Shown here: one piece after another, positions 12,007-22,935 of the stretch
How the letters are laid out: every line of letters begins with the position of its first letter
Position numbering within the stretch: the stretch's first letter is position 1
Assembly: GCA_025617745.1 (NCBI GenBank)
Contig: CM046869.1
Location: forward strand, 19,174,994 to 19,238,993
From: Heliocidaris erythrogramma
Taxonomy: Eukaryota > Echinodermata > Echinoidea > Camarodonta > Echinometridae
Direction of reading: 5' to 3'
Length of the DNA stretch: 64,000 bases
Position numbers and translations under genes: made by a program
Notes under the pieces: model-generated
The model's database searches: none
Told to the model about the DNA's origin: nothing
The model's input: the letters and a program-made list of their open reading frames with translations, nothing else

Positions 12007-12378
12007 CCTTTCATGACACATTCTGTTCTTCAAATTGGCAACAAAAATATTTTTCTTTTAATGCTACATGGTTCTAATTAAAATGTCATGTCTTCGAAAA
12101 CAACATTCATGGTTAGGAACTTTGTCGTAAAGTTGAAAAAAATTGCCAATCTCATAAAAACAGTCATTTTTAACCTCTCAATGTGTTCAAGGATTTTAAA
12201 GCTTATTCTCCTTTTTAAAATTTCTGGCATCAAACACAACATGGTCAAGCAACAAAAATAAACAGTGCGTGCCAGAATTTTTTGCTCTTTCTACTCATGC
12301 ATCTGGTATATTTTTTAGGGTTCTGAATATAAAGTTATTGGGCCAAACCACAAAATGGTCAATTGTCTCGGAAAGGTT
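12007..12378. mobile_element. TTAA-flanked MITE, homologue of 21567-21952
   Basis: TTAA copies at 12003-12006 and 12379-12382 flank a 372-bp AT-rich sequence. It shares long stretches (TTCTTCAAATTGGCAACAA, CATGCATCTGGTATATTTTT, GCCAAACCACAAAATG) with 21567-21952. The two are clearly copies of one non-coding TTAA-targeting family. Confidence 0.7.
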
Positions 12379-13187
12379 TTAAAGTATGTACCACTCTACT
12401 CCCTTCTATCCCTGACCCCCCCCCCAAAAAAAAAAAATCATCTTTCATTTCAGCACTCTTTTTTGTTTCTGAATAATAAATATATCTGCATAATGCTTCA
12501 AAGTTTTATAGTACAGATCCTGTGTAGATATCGTAATATTTTCTTCCAACATTAAATAATTGCATGCACACATCATTTTCACAAATCACATTAAATTTTA
12601 TGAACAATATTTCTCTTAATGACTGAATATACAAAGGCAAGTACAAACCAAAAATATCAAAATATTCTAGCTTATTAATAATTCTCAGCTTTCAGACAGT
12701 TCTACATGTTGCAGATTACTGGCCAGTTATGTTATGATCTGACCATATATAGAGATATTTGGTTGATTGATCTTACATGTACAACAGTGGTGTGTATATA
12801 TGTTTAAGGATGAGAGATACAATAATAAAACTATTAACTAAACCTTCTAACCTAGTACTGTTTTACAGTATATGTGACATTAATATTCAATCACATAATA
12901 ATAAAAATATGCTAAATGTATTTTGATGACAGAAAAACCTCTACTGGTGCACACACATGTGATTATAATCACATACAATGTAGTGTAAACTGTAAATTCA
13001 GTTTCACGACATAAAACTTTCACGATTTGTCGATGACAGCTAATTTCGCAGCAAGAAACTTTGGCAATTTGCAATGGTTTTATGTTTCAATTGTGATTTG
13101 GTTATTTTGAGGCACGAAACTATCACGAATCTTGACTCTCGCGAAATTCGCGAAAGTTTCATACACGCAAAAAATTCTGTTTGTACA

Positions 13188-13415
13188 GTATATATATATA
13201 TATATATATATAAGTGTAAGGAAATAACATTCCGAAACCACTAACCCGTCTCCGTGGTCTAGTGGTTAAGGCATTGGCGTTCTAAGCCAACGACCCGGGT
13301 TCGATTCCCGGCGGAGACATTTTTTCAGCCTTTGCAAAAATTTCAAAAAGGGAGGACAGCTCTGGGGAACTTTGATTGAGCTACGCAACGTTATTCTCGC
13401 AATTTCTTTCACATA

Positions 13416-13446
<31 letters not shown>

Positions 13447-13450
13447 TTAC
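13188..13450. repeat. (TA)n microsatellites on both sides of the tRNA
   Basis: A TA run at about 13190-13212 precedes the tRNA gene and AT runs at about 13412-13446 follow it. Confidence 0.8.
13248..13318 (+). tRNA. tRNA-Arg (anticodon TCT)
   Basis: A complete 71-nt cloverleaf. The acceptor stem GTCTCCG/CGGAGAC has seven perfect pairs. The D arm is GTCT/AGGC with loop AGTGGTTA. The anticodon stem TTGGC/GCCAA encloses loop GTTCTAA, so the anticodon is TCT (reads AGA). The variable loop is CGAC, and the T arm is CCGGG-TTCGATT-CCCGG. The internal A and B boxes are intact. A run of six T starts two bases after the gene and would serve as a polymerase III terminator. No intron and no encoded CCA are present. 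The D-loop resembles Glu/Asp tRNAs, but the anticodon position is unambiguous from the stem. Confidence 0.88.
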
Positions 13451-15543
13451 GATTGTACATATATATTACGTGGCAGTGATTGCTCTGCACTCAATTTCTT
13501 ACACCAATCAAATTCAGGACTTTAATCCAGGACTAAACGCTATAGCCCAAATTCATGAAAGAGGTTTATCATAACGGACGGTTGAAAACTACAGAAGTGT
13601 AGTAGTACGTGCTATGCACACAGCCTCATGTCCAATCAAAGGGCAATAAATGCTTATAGTAAATAGTGTACGTATAATACACGCTGTGATTGGTTAGATT
13701 CTCATCACATGATGTGCCAAAATTTTGTTATAGTACACGATCATGCATTTTAAGTTTGATTTTTGCACTGGGAATCCTGTGCTAAGTGAATAGATCTAGG
13801 GGGTTTACTTACTATAAAAATTAGTGCATGTTCTATTTATGCACCATTACTGGACTATATGAACTCCAAATGTTAAATTATCCCTCGTGCAGGTCTATTT
13901 CACAACAAAATTGCACTCGGGATAATTTAGTACTTGTTGTGCATATAATCCAGTATAGTGCATGTTATACAACATCTACAAAGATTCTTGGAACCCCATT
14001 GGTCAATTCTTAATCACATGACATCCGATAAAAGTAATGTTGAACAGTATCATTCTCCAGGCACGCAATTCCGTTTGATCTATTTGCACCATTGCACGCT
14101 GACGTCACTATCGATGTACACAGTATATTGTGAGGTAAGTGACATCACCGTGCACCGAACAAATGGATCAAACAAAATTGCACTCTGATGTCACAATAAA
14201 CATAAAGCATGGTACGCGCGACGTATTTTATGCAACGTAAAATATGCACTAGCGATTCGACAACGCAGGTCACACAGGCCGAGAGTGCTTAAATTTTAAC
14301 CTCCTTTGTAAATTTGGGCCTATATGTAAATATAACACTCATCCTAATGTTAAACATAGCCTAAAATTGAATTGCAAGCACAATCCTAACCCTCTCTATA
14401 GAAAAAAAGAAAGAAAAGAGAAAATGTTGCAACAGCAAATGTTTAATCATCATATATACTGCTATATCTTTACAAAGCAGATTTCAAATCACAGGTTAAG
14501 AAACAATAACTAAACATGTTCGATGCAGCTATACAAGTTAAAAGTATGTCAAATTTTGTGCAATTAATAATTTTTTTTTTTTTGCATATTGTGTTAAACT
14601 ACTCAAGAAAGAGGTCTACTTTTTTGTCCAGTCTGTAAGGCAGCATTAGAGTTATAGGTAGTGAATTGACTTCTGTTGTTATTTAGGTTATGCATACTGT
14701 CTATAGTAATGCAATGTGTACAAAGATTGGAAGTTTTAGAGTAATTAACATATATACAATGCGATGTATATTTCAGTAGTAAGTTTACATTTATAGGTAT
14801 ACATGTATAGACTGAATAAGATTAAAGAATACTCAGTAGAAACAAAAGATTAGTGATTCTTTGCACATAGGGCTTTATCAAGCTTTAAATAATTAAAAAA
14901 TCTTAGTCAGTTTCGTCTTTCCATCTACGTCTCTTTTGCAGACTTTTTTTTTTTAAACCAATGGTAAATCCAAGACTTGGAAGAATAATGCATCATAGCC
15001 AATTAATCAATTCATTGACTCATTACAAATCAATGTTGCTCTAATTTTTGACGCCCTGCATCTACTTCAAGAGTACATACTTCACAATGATTTGGTACTT
15101 TACAAATATTCAATTAAAAAGTTGTAGCGTGCATTCTCAAAAAGTTATTGTTTAGAAACCCTCGCGATAACTGCACATTGGCTCTGTACGGATGCAATGT
15201 AGATAGAAGTACTTCAATGTGATTCGCTGCTCCTTCACATGTATGTTCTGATTTCATCTGAACTGCTCACATGTGCTCTGAGAAGATTAGCTGTATAATA
15301 AATCCATCTTCAGCACATTCCTACAGCCTTGTTCACACGTGCTGCATAAACCACAGTGGCAAAATCAAATGCAATAATGAAGTGTAGTGCCCTTCAAATT
15401 TCTCTCTCATATAACAGCTTTATATATATATCTTTAATATATACACAGAAAAATAAGTACACTTAGTTCCTCCGTCACATGCAACTACTATGTTTCCCCT
15501 CCCCCCCCCCCCTTTTACACAGAGAAAAAATAATTGCTGGGGT
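13451..15543. other. unannotated stretch downstream of NEU1
   Basis: No supported gene. Partly repetitive sequence around 13510-14190 contains two similar phrases (TTAGATTCTCATCACATGATG near 13697 and TCAATTCTTAATCACATGACA near 14001), suggesting old repeat copies. A C homopolymer lies near 15500. Confidence 0.4.
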
Positions 15544-15549
15544 TTTATT
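15544..15549 (-). promoter_or_regulatory. AATAAA polyadenylation signal of NEU1
   Basis: AATAAA on the minus strand begins 53 bases after the NEU1 stop codon. It is the nearest canonical signal and is well placed for a short 3' UTR. Confidence 0.5.
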
Positions 15550-15601
15550 ACTGCATCATGTGTGAACAAGCTTTACGATAATGTAGCGTTAAAATAGAGT
15601 G

Positions 15602-15816
15602 CTACAGATCTCCCGTAAGGCTAATCTTAACCAGGGAGAGGTACTGAGTTGATGATTTCGGTCCCTTCTCATACAGGATGTATATGTACTTGCTGTCTTC
15701 CGGGTTGTTGGGAATGGCCGTCATGGTGCTGTAACCGCTGGGATTGGGCCAGATTTGGAGGGAGCCAGCCCAGGTGGTGCCGTTGTCGTAGCTCCATCGT
15801 AGCGTCAGGTTTATTC
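15602..15816 (-). CDS. NEU1: sialidase-1 (NEU1-like), exon 6 (last)
   Basis: This exon encodes residues 309-379 and the TAG stop (15602-15604). It follows an acceptor CAG|GAATAAAC and enters in phase 1, completing the Arg codon split with exon 5. It carries the fourth Asp box (SYDNGTTW, 317-324), the third active-site arginine (Arg315 in LTLRWS), and the PSGYS motif, whose Tyr338 probably matches the sialidase nucleophile. N-glycosylation sequons lie at 311 and 320. The C-terminal YIYILYEKG...SLVKIS strand is typical of NEU1, which ends here without extension. NEU1 cleaves terminal sialic acid from glycoproteins and oligosaccharides in the lysosome, where vertebrate NEU1 works bound to cathepsin A. 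Confidence 0.93.
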
Positions 15817-16750
15817 CTGTCACAACGAAAAGGTTTATGATCATTGTAAGATCTAAAAGACAATTTTTCTCTTTTTTTTTACAAAAAGAAGAATCTGCAA
15901 ATGACACAAAAGATATTACATGAGACAACTACCTCAACCTTGCATATAGTGGTACTTTTTTTTGTGTGTCGACTAGCTTTTAAGCTGCCTACGAATTCCA
16001 CAAAGGTAAAACTCATCATGTAAATGGACAGATGCAATATTATGGGGTTAAAATGTGTTTCATATATGCACAACAGTGGCTCCTACACCTACTTCCTGCT
16101 CGGAGTTTTGTAAGATAAAGAAAAGTGACGTGCACTATTTCTCATTTAAGTTGCTGCAGCTGTTTTTGAAGCAGTGTACTGCCCCAGGAGCTTCAAAATG
16201 GAACAACATTTACACCCACCTACATTGTATGTTTCTGCAGAATCAAGCTGTTAATGTTCCAATGACATAGAATACATATTAATTCCAAACCCATAACACA
16301 AAACTTTGAATTCTGTGTGGGATTTGGTACCCAAGTTACAAGCAAAGTGTTTTACGTTCAGGTGTGTGTATGCCATACAGGACATTTGGACAACAATTAC
16401 TACTGTACACACGATTGACGAAATATTTTGGTGTGGTCATTGTAATATCCTGCAGGTACATGTATATGCTGCCATCTGTGGCAGGAGGACACACATTTGC
16501 ACAGTATGGAAGTGCATGAAACTGATTGTCGAGATGTTGAATAAAGAAAGTGTTTTCCTGAATATCCTGATTCAATGTGTGAACGATAGAGATACGACAG
16601 TCATCATTATAGTGACAAAAGAAAAAAACATTAGTCAATTGTCGAATCAGGTGATTTTTTGTTGTTGTTGATAAAATATAACTTAAAATGAAAATGTCAT
16701 CAGGTACAAATTTTACAAAATCTCCTGTAAGCATTCATCTGAACATTATA

Positions 16751-16923
16751 GTGGAACCTCGTTAAAACAAACTCCTTGGGACCATTAAAATTACCTCTTT
16801 ATATTGAAACCTTGTTATATCAGGTCCAGAAAACAATAGAATATAAAGAAGCAGAACCAGCAAATTCATCTAGTTATAATGAGGGTTTGTTATAACAGTG
16901 TTCTTTATAACGAGGTTGGACTG
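16751..16923. mobile_element. TA-flanked MITE abutting the NEU1 intron 5 donor
   Basis: Inverted ends GTGGAACCTCGTTA and TAACGAGGTTGGACTG enclose 173 bp, with TA at 16749-16750 and 16924-16925. The right-hand TA is bases +6/+7 of NEU1 intron 5 (GTAAGTA), so the element begins at +8 of the intron. Ends of this type are common in mariner/Tc1-derived MITEs. Confidence 0.75.
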
Positions 16924-16930
16924 TACTTAC

Positions 16931-17150
16931 TGTGAGTATCATTTTCAGGATTTGTAAACAGGAGAACACCCTTGTGGTAGAGGATGGACGCCGCCACGGT
17001 GGGGTCGACCAAGGTCGTGTCAAAGCGGAGGTCGTCCGTCTTGAATGTGTCCGCTCCGTCGTAACTCATGAAGACCATTCGGCAGTGACAGTGGTACTGA
17101 TATTGGTTCCTGACATTCACCATAATGGAACCATCGGGAAGCTCCAAAGG
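16931..17150 (-). CDS. NEU1: sialidase-1 (NEU1-like), exon 5
   Basis: This exon encodes residues 236-308 plus one base. The acceptor is CTCAAG|CCTTTGG (phase 0) and the donor is CTCACA|GTAAGTACAG (phase 1). It begins PLELPDGS and contains NVRNQ (246-251, Arg249 being the likely second active-site arginine), YHCHCR (cysteines 256 and 258, as in animal NEU1), SYDGADTF, and VDPTVAAS. The first roughly 53 bases of this exon, with the adjoining intron, are repeated five more times upstream (next entry), at least two of them in frame without stops. The annotated start is the acceptor nearest the conserved exon. It makes the join DECQ|PLELPDG, which agrees with NEU1 relatives. Confidence 0.93.
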
Positions 17151-18395
17151 CTTGAGAATTAGAAGAAGAAAGTGAGTTGAGATTGAATTTAACTTAAATT
17201 GGATATGAAAATGAAAGCGTAGATGAAATAATGTAACTGAAAATAGTGGATGGTGGTGCTGATATTGGTTCCTGACATTCACTATGATGGAACCATTGGG
17301 AAGCTCCAAAGGCTTGAGAATTAGAAACAGAAACTGAGTTGAGATTAAATCAAACTGAAATTGGATATGAAAATGAAAGCGTAGATGAAATAATGTAACT
17401 GAAAATAGTGGATGGTGGTGCTGATATTGGTTCCTGACATTCACTATGATGGAAACATTGGGAAGCTCCAAAGGCTGAAGAAAGAGAAGCAGAAATTGAG
17501 TTCAGATTAAATTTAACTGAAATTGGATATGAAAATGAAAGCGTAGATGAAATAATGTAACTGAAAATAGTGGATGGTGGTGCTGATATTGGTTCCTGAC
17601 ATTCACTATGATGGAAACATCGGGAAGCTCCAAAGGCTTGAGAATTAGAAACAGAAATTGAGTTGAGATTAAATCATACTGAAATTGGAAATGAAAATGA
17701 AAGTGTAAATGAAATCACAGTTGTAATATAAATGAAAATAGTGAACGGTGGTATGGCTAGAGTGCCTATGTCTGTGCAGGGCCCTTGTCTTCACACATGT
17801 GTAACTGCGCGATTCTAATCAAACAAAACACGCAACTAACACAAACTTTTTTTCTTTATTAAATTGTTAGATATTAGTAAAAAAAACAAGTCAAAATATT
17901 GAAAAAGGTCTTAATTTACAAATTTTATTCACAACCCCCAAAATGTTGCCCTTCGTGTCAAAACATCTGAACTGCGTGTAAAATGAATGAGTCCGCAGAT
18001 ATGGGCACCATTGTTTTTTTCAATGTAAAAAAATGACACGGCTGCCATTTCTTGTAAACATGGCATTGTTCTTGCTCAAATTTTGATCAGATTTCTTGCA
18101 CACTTACTTTTTAGAATACCAGGAATAATATAAAATTAAGCAGAGGAATATTATAGACAAATCTTAGGTGCACAGACATAGGGCTCCCCATCATATTGGT
18201 TCCTTACAGTCTCTATGATAGAACCATCGGATATCTCCAAAGGTTAGAGAATTTAAAGTGAAAGTGACATAGAAATTGAGCTGAAACTGAATTGAAATGA
18301 AATTGGAAATAAAAGTTTAAATGTAAAAATGAAATGGGATTGGCAATGAAAATATGTAATGAGGGAGCCATCTGGAAGCTCCACAGGATGGAGAA
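17151..18395 (-). repeat. NEU1 intron 4: 162-bp tandem array of partial exon 5 copies with acceptors
   Basis: Copies of the exon 5 start (CCTTTGGAGCTTCCC plus the NVRNQ-coding part) with their upstream acceptor begin at 17312, 17474 and 17636. The spacing is exactly 162 bp from the real exon at 17150. Two decayed copies begin near 18242 and 18389. Removing the 17759-18187 element brings the 17636-18242 gap to about one unit, so the array predates that insertion. Units 2 and 3 have AG acceptors with pyrimidine tracts (unit 3: TTCTCTTTCTTCAG), and the frame is open from 17474 through the real exon. Unit 4 contains a TGA. Confidence 0.85.
17759..18187. mobile_element. DNA element with GAGTGCCTATGTCTGTGCA-type inverted ends
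   Basis: About 430 bp with inverted ends (left GAGTGCCTATGTCTGTGCA, right TGCACAGACATAGGGCTC), inserted between units of the exon 5 array. A full homologue at 59172-60019 carries a further insertion. The interior is AT-rich and non-coding. Confidence 0.7.
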
Positions 18396-18861
18396 GCAAA
18401 AATGAAAATGATAATGAAAACTGTGTTGACATCAAACTGAATCACTTTTTGACATGAAAGTGAAAAATAAAAAAAATTGAAACAATATTGGAAATTGAAA
18501 TTGATGGTAAAAATTTTAATTACTTCAAAAATAGCAGCAAATGACCAAGTAGTCTAAACAGTCATATATTTCATAAATGTATTGAAATAAAGGGGAAAAA
18601 GTAGAAATCTCTACTTCATCACAAACCATCTGCAGTCAGAGTGAATGGTGTTGAACAAGATAAAACAATCCTCCTATTTTGATCAAATATAAAGTGAATG
18701 CATCACACACTAACATAATCGTGGATTCTATTAGAGTATTTTCTGATCCTGATGATAATTCATAGTGTACTACAGTACTACTGACCTTGGGTCTTAAAAT
18801 GGAGAGCATGGGGCCAGTTATGCCCACCCCCTTAAATCTCCCAGAGCTATATATCACATAC

Positions 18862-19044
18862 CTGGCATTCGTCTGGAACAAAGTCTCCTGTGATCTTGTC
18901 GGTGTTGAAAGGGATGCTCTTGACCGTTCCACCATACCTCCAGGTATCACCATGGTCATCACTAAGAAGACAGAAAAGACCGTCACCAGGCAACGTACTA
19001 TGACCACAGAGGATCAGTCTTCCTATGTGCGGTGCATGCTTTTT
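18862..19044 (-). CDS. NEU1: sialidase-1 (NEU1-like), exon 4
   Basis: This exon encodes residues 175-235, exactly 61 codons, phase 0 at both ends (acceptor CACGCAG|AAAAAG, donor TGCCAG|GTATGTG). It contains [11 protein letters not shown], the [18 protein letters not shown] block with the third Asp box (SDDHGDTW, 202-209), and ends VPDECQ. The block is strongly NEU1-type rather than NEU2/3/4-type. Confidence 0.93.
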
Positions 19045-19204
19045 CTGCGTGATGAAAGACCAATGCAAAGAACATATCAAGACAATTGTAAGATCAAAGT
19101 TCAGAGTTTAGTTCAAAGTTCAAAGTTTATTTCCACATTTTCATAAAAAACAATATATCAACATGCTAAAATACATATGTAAAAGATGCATGCTCAAGCA
19201 ACAG

Positions 19205-19440
19205 TTGCTCTGGGTCATTTCTTTTGCACTAATGTCCTTTGGCAAGACATTAATCTACATTTGCCACTCTTCACCCAGGTGTAGTAAATGGGTACCTGGT
19301 AGGAATTTATTCCTTGAAATGCTTTGAGTGCCTTATAGGGCAGCTCGGCTACAGCCAGGGTAATATTGGAGCGCCTTGAGCACCATTGGTGGATACGAGC
19401 GCTATATAAATACCCAATATTATTATTATTATTGTCTAGT
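19205..19440 (+). repeat. short retroposon end with (ATT)n tail
   Basis: The sequence runs through TTTGCCACTCTTCACCCAGG, AAATGGGTACCTGG, and GGAGCGCCTTGAGCACC to GCGCTATATAAATACCC and (ATT)n. This is the widespread SINE/LINE 3' end of marine animals. It lies in NEU1 intron 3, antisense to the gene. Confidence 0.7.
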
Positions 19441-19735
19441 TTGAGTTTCACCTGTGGAGTCTGGACCAGGTAAGCAATTTCCATAATCCCAAAATCACAT
19501 ACACGCATGAAATTGTTTCCTTTAATAGTACCCTACGAAAAACTAAAACCCTATTAAATTAACCTCAGGAAATCTTGTGGGATTCCTATCCAATGATAAC
19601 GACAGCATAAATTTTGGAAAGTTGCAAAACAATGATTTGTGCCGACATGAAACTCCATAAGTGGGGTGGTAATATTAGAAGCAGACAACCCATTCCCTGG
19701 AAGATAATCCTTTGTCATGATTTCCCATAACTGAC

Positions 19736-19998
19736 CTGAATTCCGTAACCGGGACCCCCGGCAAACATCCTGGTTCCAATCTGTTTTGAGATGTTGTATG
19801 GTTTGGTCCACGTGATACCATCGTCCATGCTCTTGATGTAGTACTGGGTAGAGATGTTGCACTGGACGTAGTGACCGCAAACCTGGTAGAAGATGAAGAT
19901 GGTCGCCTTAATATCATCCACCAAGACTACACCCAAATTCAGGCCGTCCACGACCGGCCCGTCATTGAGGATAAACTCCTCGGGCTGCCATGATGCGC
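19736..19998 (-). CDS. NEU1: sialidase-1 (NEU1-like), exon 3
   Basis: This exon encodes residues 87-174 (acceptor TTTCAG|GCGCATC, donor ATTCAG|GTCAGTT). Two bases complete the Gly87 codon, finishing the first Asp box (SEDRGASW, 83-90), which the intron splits. The exon contains NDG...DGLNLGVV, the second Asp box SMDDGITW (143-150), and N-glycosylation sequons at 134 and 155. It ends in GGPGYGIQ. The order of motifs and the length match animal NEU1. Confidence 0.93.
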
Positions 19999-20896
19999 CT
20001 GAAACAGAATGGGAAATTCCTTGCATTCAATCCATGCTCCAGACAACAAAAACTATTGAAATCTGATTTCGAGTAAACATTACAAGGGGCATAAGAAGTA
20101 AGAAATTGTGATGACAACAAAATATATATAAGGAAGAAATGATTACATAAAGGTACCCTAGGGGTTCCAAATGAAAATCTGCCATTTTATGGAATTATCT
20201 TTTTTTTTCAGGGTATTGTAGCCTATCCTGGGCTACCAAAAGTGTGAAATTATTTTTGGTATGCTTTATTAACGTTCAAATGCTCGTCTTGTGCTCCACG
20301 TTCTTGTAAAAAGATCTCATAAATGCTACATTGAAAATAATACAAATAATCCTGACTGAGAAGGTTACCTACGTTCCTTACCGCGCACGTAGACTACATA
20401 CAACAAACCCGTACAGTATCTTCTGCATAAATTTTCACAGGCTGTAACTGTACGTATTAAAGCAATGTAATGCGTACAAAGCATCTAGCGAGCATTGAAG
20501 CCAGCAGCGCACACGAGTGTAATCCTGTAAAACATATGGTGGAGACCGGGGTAGCATGCATACAGTCAAGCGCTGTATACACAACGCAATGTACACCAGT
20601 GCTGCAGCACCATGATTGCTCTGCAATACGGTTGTACTTCGGGTGGACACAAGATGGCGCTACACATGGTACCCCGAGGTTACTGCGTGGTGCATCAAAT
20701 CTCTTTGCCTATATACATATACATAGAGCAATTCCATTACTCATGTTACATTTGAAGAGGTACTTCAGCTCTTATTCTCTTATTACAGGTATCCGCTAAA
20801 TCCACTTTAGGTAACACAATGCATACATATTGGAGTGCCTATATATAAAACCAAAAGTTTAGAAGAGGACATGCATAAATAGCAAAGAGGGCTTAA

Positions 20897-22226
20897 AGGG
20901 AGCCACCACTCGATATCCATGTACGTTCAATTTCATTTGCTTGCCCCTATGGCAAGGCCGTACATAACAACAATCTTGGAGCAGTGAACAAAATTGCTGT
21001 CGAGGGTGGGGTAGTTCGTCTGTCTTCGGTTGATGCGTATCACTGCAATTGCGCGCTCGTTTTACCGAAGAGATTCCTGAATATTACCCGAGCCGGGCCA
21101 AGCTACAAAACACGATTGGCAACTTTTCGGTCCTTTTCAATGAAAAGTGTGCCAATACAAGGCTTTCTTGAAAAACGATTTTACCCTTTTCACAGAACCA
21201 TGCTAGGGAGACCTCCAAGTGTGTAGAAATAAATGATTTTTACCATTTTCTCACTTTTCCTAAGTTTTTTTAAAAAGTAAATCACTGATGACAGGTTTTT
21301 CACTGTTTATGCAAGTTTCTGCAATTATGTAGCACAACAAAGATTATTCCTAGTTAAGTGAAACACCAAATTCAAATTTTAAGGTCCATGTCCATCATTA
21401 ATCAACCTGTGGAATTGCCCTCAAGACAACACAGAGATGATGGGTAATTGATAGAATTTTCTTTAGACAGTTCCAAAGAAAGTGGGATTTCTTGAAGAAG
21501 ATATCAAATAATTTTATGATCTTGTGCAAAGCTCTTTTTCAGCTACATGTACTGTAAATCTTTTAACCCTTTCAAGACAGGAATTATTTAAGGGCTAAAT
21601 TGATCATATTTTGTTCTTCAAATTGGCAACAATAATATTTTTATTTTAGTTCTTCAGGGTTCTAATAGGGTGTAATGTATTTGAGAACAATATACAAGGT
21701 TAGAAAATGTTTCGAAAAGTTTGAAAAAATTGCCAATTTTTATGAAAAACAATGATTTTGAATTTCTCAATGTGTTGCCAATTTATGGATTCCAAAGCTT
21801 ATTCTCGATTTTTAAATTCCTGGCATCAAATGCAATATGGTCATTCAATAAAATTTTAGCTCTTTCTTCTCATGCATCTGGTATATTTTTGGAGCTCTGA
21901 ATCAAAAGTTATTGAGCCAAACCACAAAATGTGGTCAATTTTCTCAAAAGGGTTAAAGGGAGCGAAAAGTCGCCAATCGTGGTGTTTTGGAGCTTGGCCC
22001 GGCTCGGGTAATATTCAGGAATCTCTGTACATCTTCGGTAAACGCATGAATTGTGTGTATGCAGCACGCATTCGACCAAAGAAAGACGAACTGAACAACC
22101 CAACCGACAAACTACCCCACCCTCGATGGCAATTTTGTTCGCTGCTCCAAGATTGTTATGCATGACCTTGCAAAAGGGGCAAGCGAATGAAACTGAACGT
22201 ACATGGATATCGAGCGGTGGTTCTCT
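20897..22226. mobile_element. TTAA-flanked element with inverted arms of about 235 bp (NEU1 intron 2)
   Basis: TTAA at 20893-20896 and 22227-22230 flanks AGGGAGCCACCACTCG (left) and CGAGCGGTGGTTCTCT (right). The arms run to about 21130 and from about 21960 and are clearly reverse complements (GATATCCATGTACGTTCA, AGCCGGGCCAAGCT). The interior has no coding frame and carries a nested MITE at 21567-21952. TTAA with AGGG ends suggests Kolobok- or piggyBac-type mobilisation. Confidence 0.75.
21567..21952. mobile_element. nested TTAA MITE with CCCTTT ends
   Basis: TTAA at 21563-21566 and 21953-21956 flanks CCCTTTCAAGACAGG and TTCTCAAAAGGG. It is homologous to 12007-12378. The CCCTTT terminus and TTAA target point to piggyBac. 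It is nested in the 20897-22226 element. Confidence 0.7.
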
Positions 22227-22364
22227 TTAAAGGCTACATTGCCCAGTACCTTCTGCCTATGTTTGCTCACTAGATTACATGAAAATCAAAACACTTTAAC
22301 CACCAGCATTTAAGTGGTATTCTTATTTGATAATGTTAGTTGTTAAGGATAAGTGGGCTACTAC

Positions 22365-22486
22365 TTCATCAAGTGTCTTGTTTGTGATTTTTACTGACAA
22401 ATGTGCTCTCAGCCAATCAGATGCAAGGATTTCAGTAGCTTTTAACAGTTATTGCAACTTGTCATTGATAACAAGTTTTATGAAAC
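22365..22486. mobile_element. small MITE, TTCATCAAG ends
   Basis: Imperfect inverted ends (TTCATCAAGTGTCTTG and CAAGTTTTATGAA) enclose an interior with CAGCCAATCAGATGCAAGGA. The copy at 46211-46342 is in the opposite orientation and has better-preserved ends. Confidence 0.6.
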
Positions 22487-22535
22487 AGGGCCCTGGTGAG
22501 TTTCAATAGCAATATCTTGGATCAGTATACACTAC

Positions 22536-22722
22536 CTCTATCCTCTGATCTCCTTGTGGCCAGAAACTTTGGTCCTGCATCACCTCCGCCATTTTTCCTG
22601 GCCTCGCAGATTGCGAGGAGATGACCCTTTGGGGTGTAGGTCAAGAGAGGTATCCGATAGATGCCAACATTATCCTGGCCAGATACCCATAACAGTTGTT
22701 CTTCTTCTATAATTGGGTTTAC
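22536..22722 (-). CDS. NEU1: sialidase-1 (NEU1-like), exon 2
   Basis: This exon encodes residues 25-86 plus one base if exon 1 is 48294-48365. The acceptor TCTGTTGCAG|GTAAACCC opens in phase 0 and the donor is GATAGAG|GTAGTG (phase 1). It contains EEEQLLWVSG, the YRIP motif (46-49; Arg47 is the first arginine of the catalytic triad), LLAICEARKN, and the start of the first Asp box. The sequence C-terminal to a signal peptide begins here in NEU1 relatives, so one short upstream exon is expected. Confidence 0.92.
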
Positions 22723-22935
22723 CTGCAACAGAAAGAAAGTATTTTGAATAGAGTAATTCCATTCATCTTTATAGGACATTTTGTCTGTTTGAAGTTAGAA
22801 GGGCGTGAACTCTATACAAATGATGGGACTTAACGCCCTTCTGGCTCCCAACAGACGATTTAATAGATAGGCTATAATCATGAATAATCACACTCACTCA
22901 CGTACAAGGTCTCTTACAAATAAATAACCTCACAC

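Noticed and set aside
15649-15863. Frames overlapping NEU1 exon 6 on either strand
   Set aside because: They are shadows of the real exon. Only the frame with the Asp box and LRWS motif is coding.
16306-16734. Overlapping 121- and 132-codon frames on opposite strands in NEU1 intron 5
   Set aside because: Neither has recognisable motifs, and both lie inside an intron whose borders are well supported.
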